Assembly (NCBI GenBank): GCA_016169945.1
Contig: JADLSH010000184.1
Coordinates: 1,240,001 to 1,304,000, forward strand
From: Trachythela sp. YZ-2020
Lineage: Eukaryota > Cnidaria > Anthozoa > Malacalcyonacea > Clavulariidae
DNA length: 64,000 nt
Reading direction: 5' to 3'
The notes under the pieces: generated by a model
What the model was told of the DNA's origin: nothing
Databases searched by the model: none
Seen by the model: the letters and a program-made list of their open reading frames with translations, nothing else
Shown here: positions 47,061 to 58,600 of the stretch, one piece after another
Layout: every line of letters begins with the position of its first letter
Position numbering within the stretch: position 1 is the stretch's first letter
Translations under genes and position numbers: made by a program

Positions 47061-50000
47061 CTCTAAACAGTACAGATGCAACACTAAGCCAACTAACTAT
47101 GCATGTCTAACGATTTTTCCATTCTTTGGAATGTAGAGTGGTTGTCTGATGCATCGGACTAATTAGCATATTTTAATTACCAGGAGTTATTGACCTCCGT
47201 TTTATTGTATTGTAGAGAGGTTGTCTACAATTCTGCTCCGTCCCCAAGGGCCCCACTAATAAAGGGGTGCTTCTGGCCATTTTTCTACCAAAAGTAAAGG
47301 GGTTATCACCTCGGTAGTTTAACATTTTTGTTTTGGTTTCTTTTATAGTATGACTTCAAGCAACTGAGACATTACATCGACATTTTTATTTGCACATTTA
47401 CATAAATGGTATTGCATACAATACGACACAAAAATACTATAAAATAACAAGATCATTAATGGTGCTTTTTTATCAATTTAATGTTTTCTTCTTTGGAAAC
47501 TTCAAAAATGAAGTGACCTAATTTTTTACATATATGAAGAGGAATAGTATCCAAAGCACTCAAACCAATTTGTTTACAAGTTCATAGTAATATTAGTTAG
47601 AATTGGTCCTTTTTTTATCAATTGCATATGCTTGCGGTTTTTATTATCATTGCTGTCGTATTGAAGTTGGAATACGAGTATATTGTAGAAGACATGAATT
47701 TCCCGTTAAATAATAAAACAGTGCTCTGGGATTTCAACCCAGAAACGAACGAGTACTTCATTCTTAGAAATACTCGACAACATGCGAAATTCTTACGTGT
47801 CCACAATTTTTGTTCACCATTTGTCCAAAATGTTTAAATATACTTGACATTTTTTATTAGGGATAAACTATAATGAGAGCATTGGATTCGTCCCGAACAC
47901 GGACACTGTTTTTTGTTTTAGATTGTTTTAGATAATGCCAAACGAAAAGAATAATCACAGGAGGAAAACCAGAAGTGCCAATGACAGTTCCTGCTCTTGG
48001 CGAGATCCGGTGAAAAACCTCTGTGATTATGATAACCGGATGCCGAAAACCCCGGGGAAATGCCCTCGCGTCCTATGGCCTAATATTTAATATAATATAC
48101 CTACCCTTACCCACCTTTAGTGTATTGCAAAACAAAACGATTTGCAAAAAGTAAAGTCAGAAAAATTCACGAGAAGTCCAAAAAAGCATTGTAGACCACC
48201 CGAAATTTAGTCTACAAATCGCGCAGGATAAATATTTCTTTTTATGAACAACTTGTTACATGTAAGGTATATTTATCCTTAACCTTGACTCCTAAACGTA
48301 CTCCAACTAAATACGTTCAGGACAAGGTGCGTGGCAAATGAATCCAATGGTCGAACATATTTTACGGCATTTTGCCATTGTAAAAGCTGCTAGGACACCT
48401 GGATGCATTTTGAGTCTTTCTGATGTGTGCGTTTTCTAAGGTTTTTCAGCGCATTGCTTTTGCTATAAGCGCGCGCGCAAAGCAGTAAGAGAGCGCACCT
48501 AATTTTGATTAGCATGCACTGATCTTCATGCACTTAATTTTATTAGCATGCAACTTCATGCACTGATCTTCATGCACTTAATTTTACTAGCATGCAACTT
48601 CGTGCACTTAATTATAATTTAACCTACAATTTCATGCAGTTTTATTTAATTAGCAGCACGCCGTTAATCCTAATTAGCATGAACTTTGCGCACTTAATTC
48701 AAATGAGCATGCAGCCTTAATTTTGTTGTTCAAAGCTAGACTTGTTTAAAGTCTCGAGCCCACATCAGTATTTATTTGCGCATGAAGTACAATCAATGAC
48801 TGTACTTCGCATTGCAGCAGCACGCGCGCGCCGCGCTAATGCCAAGCGCTGCGTTCGACCTAGCTTATGTATGAGCAAAGTACGGCAACGTGGAATGAAA
48901 CATGGCGAACATTCTACGTTGCAATGGTGACCATTCATAAACTTGATCTGCAGAGTGTTTCATGGCGGGCCATGTTTGGGGACAAACGTGCCGGAATTCA
49001 AATAGATTAAACAGTTTAATGCCGTTCGTCCGTCAACAAAGCAACACATGAAAACACCCTATTTAGTTTTCCTGGCGGTCTTTTCAACTTCAATAACTTA
49101 TGATAAACTTATAAAGCGCGCGCAAGCGCGACCTAAAGAAACGGAACTGTCTCCAGTATGGAGCAAGAACAACATTTCTTATTACTAAGCCCCTAATCCA
49201 GGAAATGTTAGGCAGAAAACAGATTTTCTTTTTTGTTGATTTTTTTCTGCAACGAGTATTCCTGGATTATTGTTGCTTATTCAAAGTGGCTTCCCGCATT
49301 TTTGTTTATTTTCAGTCTTTCGTATTTTTCTTTTCTTTTTCGTGATCTTGCATTTTTCGCAATTTGTAGCCACTTTGATTTGTTACTGTAAAGTATTTGT
49401 TCACAGAAAAACAGATTCCATTTTCCTGCTATAATAAATACTTTACAGTAAATTACTGTGCGCAGGCTATGATGGTTACAAATACTGTTATAATACATGC
49501 ATACATGCCTTATAGTAACGCCCTAATTTCTAGCTACCTGACTTGCCAACCTAATGCGCGCGCAATACAACCTTTCAAAAATCTGAAAAGCAATGCCCCT
49601 GAATGTGGAGTCTCGGTCATGCCCTTATCCTAACTTAACCTAGTGTGCATCGCACCTAGTGAGCCTCCACAAGCAGGGGCCAAGGTTAGCATGCACTTAT
49701 AATACGTTGTGTTCCATAGATGTCCATGAGCCGCCATACAACCGCCATGACAGAGAGGGGACCTAATCTCTGGTAGCGAACTGTTTTCATGGACCCGGGG
49801 CAGAAAACTAACGTTCGAAACCAGCGATATACATGCACTGCGGCCCATGAAGATAGCCTAGATTATTTATCTTTACAACAATTGTGCCATTACAGTCCTA
49901 AACTGTTTATCCGCCAGTTAACTTTTTCTGTGGGAGAAAACCGGAGTACCCGGAGAAACTCCACATGTTCAATACATCAACTGAATCTTCTCAAAAAATC

Positions 50001-51900
50001 CACCATGATTTCCACCAATCTTCTTAGGGGTACCATTTGCACCCTCTAAGCTATGGGTACCATTTGCACCCTTACTTTATCCTTCACAAGGAAAACTATG
50101 CCAGCTTTGTAAATTTTAAATTTGGGTTACACCCATATATTACATACGCGAATATATTTCTCATATAATGGTTTATAGGGTTAGATTAACCCCAAAACCA
50201 TTACATGACTATTATATATATTCATGCACGCAACATATGGATACAACCAAAATTTTAAGTCTGGCAAGATTTTACTTGTTCTGCCTATTCTACATTCTAG
50301 CCGCGCGCCGCGCCATGCATAGACACCTAAGCAGTACATTTACACAAAGAGAGAAACATTGGCACGAGTAAACAGCGAATAACTAGTGGGTTTCACCAAG
50401 AGTTACTAGAGTGAAAAGATGTTCACTCCTTTTATTTTATGTAGTAGTCTATAAGTGTCAACATTATTAAAGTTGACCAACATCTGTTGTCTCGTAACGC
50501 TTAATGAAACCCACCAATACCGAACCGAGTGCATGCAACTACCACGTGACCGAAGGCTCAAATGTTCACCTCCTTAGATTGACTTTCGATATCAGATTTT
50601 AAACAAATTCACAATAACTTTTTTGAGGTAAGAAATTCCACCTCAAGTTTTAGCATGCAAGCATCTGAATAGACAATCAACCTGTTGTGCAAATGTACTG
50701 AACTACAGACCGCCAGGAATATATGTTTAACCCAGAGACCTCACCTAACACATGCAAAACGGAGGCCTGGGTACAATTACAGCCTGTTAGCAGGCTACCT
50801 ATCACCTGTTAGCAGGCGCTAACTACCGCCTTGCTAGCAGGCTAAGCCTACTAGCAAGCTAACAATTTAACCTTCTAACCTCGAGGCAGACATCTCTTTA
50901 ACCCTGCGCAGCTCGACTTTCGATGTACATCTGCTGGTAACCGTGGATCCCGAAGTACACTTTATCCATAAATTTTCAAGGTAATCCAACAATATCCACG
51001 ACGACATTGGGCCACCCATCCGACACCGCAAATGACGTTTTTGTCCACGAATATTTTTTTAAATATATAGTATCTATGAGCAACACATCAACTAGCCAAA
51101 AACCATGAAATTCTTAAAAGATTAAACCTCAAAGATGATCTATTTTAAGGAAATTTAAGCCAAAATTCCAAAGTCTGCATCAAAATCACACCAGCTAAAC
51201 GCTAGACAAAGCCACACAGACAAAAAACTGGCCACAAATCAAAGTTTGGTGACATTTCGACTCAATTTTTCCAGGCATGCAGGCGAATTATCCCAATCTC
51301 ATGCCATGGAGAAAAAGCACAGATGCAAGGTTGGCCAGACCTTACACTTGTGCTAGTTGACCATGACAATCAATCGGAACAACTCGACTGCAGGTCGGGA
51401 AAAGTCGGAGACGAAGTCTCAGCGAACCTCGACGAATGGTCAGTCATTCATCTGGCATGATTTTACATAGCGTTTAAACCAAATATCAAAATGATGTAAA
51501 CTTTAAAAATTCATTTCAAATATCTTTGAAATAGACAAACTCCCAGGTAAAACCTTCTGAATAACAACAATTTTCGATTTTGTTAAGCGCTCCTCACAAA
51601 CACCACAAAAGTTGAGAAATTTGAATAAATTCCGAAATTTTAGTAGAAATATGCCACGTTTATTTTTTTGTGTGCATTTGGGCATCCTCAGGGCGGCCCC
51701 ACGTACTTTCGAACACGGCCAACGAGAATCTGAAAGGTAAGAAATAAGAAGTACACATAAGTACAAAAGTCACAACACCTTTAATAGTTGGTTTTCACTG
51801 AGCAGTATCGTGTAGCAGATGGTGATCAACCTGCAGTTCAACTACTTCAACAGAGTGAAAAAATACTGTAAATTATTTTCATTATATGTAGTAGTCTCGA
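47061..51900. other. Intergenic stretch without a supported gene
   Basis: I see no conserved domain. A 70-codon frame at 47628-47837 (+) begins with a hydrophobic run and reads plausibly, but shows no family motif and no splice context. About 48490-48720 is a degenerate repeat of TTAGCATGCAACTTCATGCA. A block of TTAGCAGGCTA words lies at 50785-50870. A CpG- and GCGC-rich patch occurs at 48465-48500 and 48815-48860. Confidence 0.55.
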
Positions 51901-52101
51901 TGGAAACTTTCTGGAATTGAAAGATGTAGTTTAGTTTCCTTGCGACATTCCCTGAGGTTGCACATTGGTTTCAGAGTTCAGAGTTACGTTTTTGAACAAG
52001 AAGGGTTAAATATATTACATATAGCTGGGAAATTGGGGTCGTGTATTATATCGAGAAAACGTTACGTTCAAAAACTCGACTCAAATCGCAAGAAAAATTA
52101 C

Positions 52102-53743
52102 CTTGTGCGAGGTAGTTTTTTTCTCCCATCCGTCAGTCTCAGACTATGATGTTGCACATTGGTTAGCGTCACTGGATGGTGTGGTGTAGCGCCGGTTGTA
52201 GCTTGACAGGCTGATGCGTGAGCGACATAAACGAGATCTGATGGTAGTGTTTGTATCTTCTTCCTTTCAGCATTCCGTCTTTGTTGTTTTGCTTCTCCCT
52301 TCTGGGCAAGCACCTCGTTCAACGTTCAGAGGCCATGCATTCTTCACCGTTTGTCATGAAGGTGATCAGTCTTAAGGCAACCTGAAAGAGTTGGGAGATT
52401 GTTAGTCAATGTTAGGGTGAGGATTAGTGTAGGGTTAGGTTAAGGGTTAGGTTTGGGGTTAGTTTTGGGATTAAGACGCCCAAAATCGCGTTTCAAATAG
52501 AAGTATAAATTACCTTATATAAGATACGTTTTTTTCCCATCCGCCAGTCTCAAACTATGGTGTTATGCAGCGGTTTACGTTTCTGACATAGCGTCAATCT
52601 GATGTGGATAGACAGGACTATGCACGAGTGATAATCTCTTCAAAACTTGGCACAAACTAAATCTGTGATCTGTCTGTCTTTGGGCCTTCCGTCGTTTGTT
52701 ATATTGCTTGTTACTGCTGGGCAAGCACATCTTCGGAAGTTCAAAAGCCTTTCCTCCACGTACGATCGGTCCAGTATGGCAGCCTAGAAGAGTTGAGATA
52801 ATGAACTTTAGATTTAATACATTTCAAAGTCAATATGATGATAATGATATATTTAATGTCTATTACACAGGGTCTGGTTGCCCAATTCACCCGAACTAGA
52901 GGCCCGTGATACACGTGCTCCACAACTAAGGGCCTAAGGTTAGTTTCTAGTCTGGGAGAAAACCAAAAAAAAACCGAAGAAAAAACCCTCAAAGCACAGG
53001 AGAAAACTAACCAATCTCAACCTACACGAATTTCCAACCTACACGAATTTGAGATTGCCTACCTAAGTAAGTCTCAGCCCTTGATCCACTGTGGCAGACA
53101 ATCCCAAAATGGCTTAAAAAGTTTAACCTAATTTCCTTTCAGTGTTTAATCAGATGTACACAAACTACTATTAAGTTTGTTGACTAGTCAAAATGTTTGA
53201 AAATATTCTGCATGCATATCGAATTGGACGCGTCTGAAATGGATTCGCTATTTCGCTCGGTACAGACAAAATTCTCAGCCAAGTTTAACTAAATCTAACT
53301 GAAAATGTTTAGAAAGCAACACCATTTGCAACAAGAAGCCGTAGTTGAGTAAGGGAAGCTTAAAGAGCAAGCAACAAACAAGATGAAAATAATTTTAAGG
53401 CGGCCATTATACTCACCGAGTCGTTTCAACTTGTGGACGAATTACATCAACTTTCTCGTCAAATTTTTGACCTGAAACTGCAGATAAAACAAATATGAGT
53501 TACATAAGTCAAAGCAAGGGTATTTCTATATATTATTAGCACACAGTGAGGCATAAATACTAAGGGAATAAAGCGAAAAGGGGAGAAAGCATTCCGCAAC
53601 GCGAACCGAAGACGAATTAACATAATCCAAAGCATTTGGCACGCGTTTTAAACAGGAGCAATAAGACAGCAAGCAGAGACCACAAACGTTTAAAAGAACA
53701 GATATATTTGATACTAACCTGTCCTTGGAATCTGCATAACCAT
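52102..53743 (-). other. Possible spliced minus-strand transcript with a duplicated exon
   Basis: On the minus strand an ATG at 53743 starts MVMQIPRT and meets a donor at 53719 (ACAG|GTTAGT). A 61-nt exon (53477-53417) with TCTGCAG acceptor and CG|GTGAGT donor is open in the matching phase and reads SGQKFDEKVDVIRPQVETT. Two related segments follow, 52783-52514 and 52381-52102, each with an AG acceptor and an AAG|GTAATT donor and clear similarity to one another; the first would end a 42-residue product at 52741. Upstream, at 53904-53970, three CCAAT boxes (ATTGG on the plus strand) look like a promoter. Protein family not recognised. It may be a small-protein gene, the 5' part of a larger gene, or a non-coding RNA. 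Confidence 0.35.
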
Positions 53744-53894
53744 TTCGTTTCAATTAAGTTATTATAAGCGAAGTTATTAAGACAAAACTGTACTTCGCTA
53801 GGCTTCTTCTCAAAGTGGCTTCTTCGGCTCGTTGCCGGCCCAAGTTTGAATTTTCAATAATTCGATTTTGCCACGAATTTGCATACCACACCCT

Positions 53895-53975
53895 TGTTTT
53901 CCTATTGGCGAATGGCGAGACATTCACGAACTCTGATTGGATGGTCTGAGAAGAGCTTCGTCATGATTGGCTACT
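53895..53975 (-). promoter_or_regulatory. Triple CCAAT-box promoter-like segment
   Basis: ATTGG occurs at 53904-53908, 53936-53940 and 53966-53970, i.e. CCAAT reading toward the minus-strand transcript starting below about 53850. About 32 and 30 bp separate the boxes. No TATA box is seen. Confidence 0.35.
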
Positions 53976-54299
53976 GCTAAAAGCATCTGTTCGTCAGAAA
54001 TCCCTTAGGGGATTTGATTACAATCGCTAGGAATTGCTAATTAGCAACCTTCAAAATTATAAATTCATAATTTGTTTAGGTACGAATCTATTGCATTATA
54101 GAAAGTATCCGGCGGTAAACCTGGTAACACCCGCCGGAGCTCCGGCTTATTTTGGTAGAAATTATGATAATTATTACCAGGGATTGATCCATAGTTCTCA
54201 TGCATCCGAACCTACCAAGTGCCCATTAGACTACCTTGTCCGTTTCTTGTCAGATATATGTATTTATAAAATATTTTCGAAATATATTTAAAAAAATAC

Positions 54300-54490
54300 A
54301 ATCACAAGAGTGAGCGTAAATAAGTTGCGGTAGGTTTCCAACAACGACGAGTTAGCATAGTGGTAAAGACAACGGACTATCAGATCGAAGGTCCACAGAT
54401 CGAGATCCCGCTTAAAGAGCTTCCTAAACGAGAAAAAGATGGCCGTTGTCTTCACCACTAGACCAATTATTTTTTGCACACTATAAAGAC
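54300..54490. repeat. Head-to-head tRNA-like foldback
   Basis: TTAGCATAGTGGTAAAGACA at 54352 is followed by AGATCGAGATCCC and then by GTTGTCTTCACCACTAGACC, an inverted second A box. The segment is the reverse complement of 39215-39360, and its left flank matches the satellite unit start (AAATAAGTTGCGGTAGG). Confidence 0.75.
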
Positions 54491-54914
54491 CACAAAAAAT
54501 CCTTCACAGGAATCGATCCTGACGTCGCACACATGCTACAATCCATCGTGTGCACTAGACTATCTTGTCCGTTTTTGGTTGTATCAGGTGGAAAAAAGCC
54601 TAAAATGCCGTTAACTTTACCAGGGATCGATCCATAGTTCTCGCACATGCTAACTCACGATGTGTCCACTGGACTGGTAATAATTTTCATAATTTCTACC
54701 AAACCTGTCAATGCAAAATTATATCAAAAAATATAAGTGGCCAAAAAATGTAGGCCGTTAGCCTTTGCTTCTTCACCACTTTGGAGATCTTTAAAACTCA
54801 ACCAAACGTCAAGGGGTTTCGCCTTTGCTTTTTGTTGAAAAAAAGTGCAAGGCCTTTTCCTAGAGAAAATGTAAAGACTGACCAATTAACTTTTCTTTGA
54901 TCCTTCTCTTTTAG

Positions 54915-54994
54915 AACTCGCCACTACTTCGACAGTTATTCTGTATGAAGAGAACAAACCACGTCACTTAGTCGAAGAAGTCCCAGAAGATTAA
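54915..54994 (+). pseudogene. Orphan terminal exon, intact copy
   Basis: TTCTCTTTTAG precedes a frame that, with a phase-1 upstream exon, reads LATTSTVILYEENKPRHLVE then EVPED and TAA. Diverged copies lie at 43302-43380 (with an internal stop) and 55152-55220 (no acceptor). The flanking non-coding DNA is also shared, so pieces of one gene's 3' end were duplicated with repeats. The frame and acceptor are seen; the source gene is not recognised and no other exon is found. Confidence 0.45.
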
Positions 54995-55691
54995 GAAAGA
55001 TAAATACATCTTGCATGTATTTAACTGCTCCATGCATGAGAGCAATTATTAGTCAGTTTTTATGGCTAACCCCTTTACTTTCGGTCGAAAAATATTGAAC
55101 TCTACCCTTTGATGTTTCATAGACAAAAGACTTACAAAGACTTTCAAACCTTGCCTCTACTTTATCAATGATCATGTATGCAGTGAACAAACCAAAACAG
55201 TTAGTTGAAGAAATCCCAGGTACCAATTTCTGAATTTTACATTTCACTTGCATTTTATTTCTCCAGGAACCTAACATGGAAACAATTACAGATGGCTCCA
55301 AACATGGCAACGCGACGCGAAAAGCTCTAAAACGAGCGCTATGAAAGAAAAGAGCGCGCATTTCCTGCGAATGGCAGGAAGAAGTCGTCATTATCTTGAA
55401 GAATTTAGCCCACAAGTGCTGGATAATAAATAGATATTAATAAAACAATTATTGAATGAGGTTGCAAGAGCATGATATGAATCGAAGAGTTTACTTCAGA
55501 AATTTCTAGTTGAAACCTTGAATGGTTACGAATTTATATTTTAATCTATTTCAGTCTACTGATTCGCGTTCATTTTATTGTTTCACTTGTATGGACAATC
55601 AATATTAAAGCTTGTTTCCAGGGAGTCTTTTAATCAAATTATACTTAGGCATCTAGCTACTAAATCAAATTTGTTCCCTGTGAATTTCCTG

Positions 55692-58600
55692 CTACTGTTC
55701 TGCTTTTGGACTGTTCTCAACCTTTCGTACAAATTTCCACACATCGTCAGCAAACAGCTGTGGTTCTTGGAAGGCGGCAAAATGGCCTCCTCGCGGCATT
55801 TCCGTGAATTGAACGATATTAGGAAAGGTGACATGTAGCCAAGCTTGTGGCGGTTGAATCAGATCATGTGGAAAGTTCGCCAAGGCGGTTGGGACTGGAA
55901 TTGGGCATCTACAGTTTAAAATAATCATTGTAAGTTTGTGTTGTGAGACTTGCATTTAAACTGGATAGCTTTATCAGTTCTCCGTAGAGGTCCAGTAAGG
56001 GTTATTCCATGTTACCACAGGAGCCGAAACTTAAATTGAACTAACTTTATTTATACTGGATAGCATTGTCAGTTCTAAACTGTTCTCCCTAGAGGTCAAG
56101 TAAGGGTCATCTCTTGTTGATTCCGTGTTACTACAGGAGGAAACCTAAACTAAACTAACTTTATTTATACTGGATAGCTCTGTCAGTTCTAAACTGTTCT
56201 TCCTAGAGATCCAGTAAGGGGCATCTCTTGTTGATCCCGTGTTACTACAGGAGGAAACCTAAACTAAACTAACTTTATTTATACTGGATAGCTCTATCAG
56301 TTCTAAACTGTTCTCCCTAGAGGTCCAGTAAGGGTCGTCTCTTATTGTTCCAGTGTTACTACAGGAGGAAACCTAAACTAAGCTAACTTTATTTATACTG
56401 GATAGCTCTATCAGTTCTAAACTGTTCTCCCTAGAGGTCAAGTAAGGGTCATCTCTTGTTGATCCCATGTTACTACAGGAGGAAACCTAAACTAACTTTC
56501 CTTATACTGGATTACTCTATTAGTTCTAAACTGTTCTTCCTAGAGGTCCAGTAAGAGTCATCCCATATTGATCCAGTGTTACTACTGGAGAAAACCTATT
56601 TAAACTAAACTAACTTTATTTATACTTGACAGCTCTATCAGTTCTAAACTGTTCTCCCCAAAGGTCCATTAACACCATCTATTTATTGATCAAATATTAC
56701 CACAGAAGGAGACTTAAACTAAACTAACTGTACTTATAGTGGATAGCTGTATCAGTTCTAAACTGTTCTCCCTAGAGGTCCAGTTAGGGGCATCCTCAAT
56801 CGTCCAGTGTTACAGGAGGCAATGTGAACTAAACTAACTGAAGTTTATAATTTATATTGGATAGCTTTATAATTTCTATATAAATGGTCTAGCAGGGCTT
56901 TCAGAATCATTTTATGTAAGCGGCTGTGTTGAAAAAGAAGGCTGATGAAGGAATCATTTGACTAAAACATTACAAGTGTTCTCACTCCAGCTTTTTGCTT
57001 CATGCAATCAGCTACGCCTTTTTACAGTGGTGTAAGTCTCAGTAAAGGCCAATGTTCTTGTTGAAAAGGAATGTGTCATTAAAAGATGCTAAAATGACAA
57101 TAAGTGTTAGGAAACAGCAAGGAAATTTCTGACAAAAATTACTCGTTTACCACACACTGAATTTGTAATTGTAGCTCAATCTGGTTTTTAGATAATAGCT
57201 AACCTTGTATCTGTTTTTGATATTCTCTTACCAATGATTAAATGTTATAAGTGCAATGACAAATACAGATTGAAAAGAAAGTAGCCGGCGGTAAACCTTG
57301 GAACACCCGCCGGAACTCAGGCTTAGTTTGAAAGCCCTGGTCTAGACGTCTAGTAGTTCAGGAGGAAACCGGAATACTTACGCTACTTGTGACCGGTCAA
57401 ACTTGTTTTCCCTGTACAATCTCATTGCAGATGGCATACTTTCAGTTAACCAATATAACATAATATTTGTAAGAAGTTCGTCTTTGCTAAATTTTGATTC
57501 CAAACAAGCAAAACTCTCATGAGCTTTGCATCCAGACCATGTAAAGAATTTCTCGAGTATATAATTTGCCAGACCAACAGGAGAGTCGTTCATTGCCACA
57601 CCAATACTCTCTGGTTTTGTTGCTAGAAGTGTTCAGAAAAAATCACATGTATTTCACAATGGTTCTTTACTTTTACAGGGGTATGGCCCCTTACCTCTGA
57701 GTTAACCCATTAACTGGCAGAGTAAATACTAAAGTAGGGTGCATCAGGGCACATTGTCAGCTAATAGGTTAACAATAATTTTGTTAACCCATTAATTTAG
57801 GCCTAGTTTAAACGTCGCACTTGTGTCGAGTCAAATTTAATTAAACCCTCTAAATCCATCATAAATCTATCAAAAGTTCGACGTATAAATACATTGTCAT
57901 TTGTCAAATTTGAGTCAAACTTGTCTCAAATCTATGATGGTATCATGGATTATCTGACTGGCAGTACCCTACCACTGACGAGTAAAATCGTCTGGCATTA
58001 GACAGAGTAAAATACTAAAGTAGGGCGCATCTGGGCGCATTGCCAGCTAATGGGTTAAGCATCCTACTTAAGGTCGAGGGGTGGGATTTACTTAAGTTGG
58101 GTAACTTCCCTGTGCTTTAAAACTTGTGTAAGTAGAGTTTGGTTGGTTCTCTCCTGTTTTGAGGGACTTTCTTCAGTCCTCCTGTTTCCCTCCATCAAAA
58201 CTAACTCTTAAACCTTTAAGAACAAATTAGGGTTGATTCGTGTGTGCCTAAAAGATATAAACAAAATCTCGACGTTTCGAGCTAAAGCCCTAATTTCTCC
58301 TGACGAAGGGCTTTAGCTCGAAACGTCGAGATTTTGTTTATATCTTTTAGGCACACGCGAATCAACCCTAATTTGTTCTATATGTCCGTGGCCGATGCTG
58401 AATTAAAGTCTACGATATCCTTCTTAAACCTTTAAGTTGTCCAGCACTTGTATCATGAGCCTCAAACATTAACTAACAAACAAACTCTTACCTTGAACAT
58501 GGACATAGCCACTCTCCCAAAGCATTGTACCAAACAATTTCTTTAATGGAAGAACTTTATGTGCCTCTGAGCCCAAACTCCATGATGGAAAGAGATAGGC

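Noticed and set aside
49397..50371. Several 65-85-residue frames in the 49-50 kb region
   Set aside because: No conserved motif, no splice context and no codon pattern that stands out from the other strand.
55053..55415. 120-residue minus-strand frame
   Set aside because: It overlaps a plus-strand orphan exon remnant and duplicated repeat DNA, and shows no recognisable family motif.
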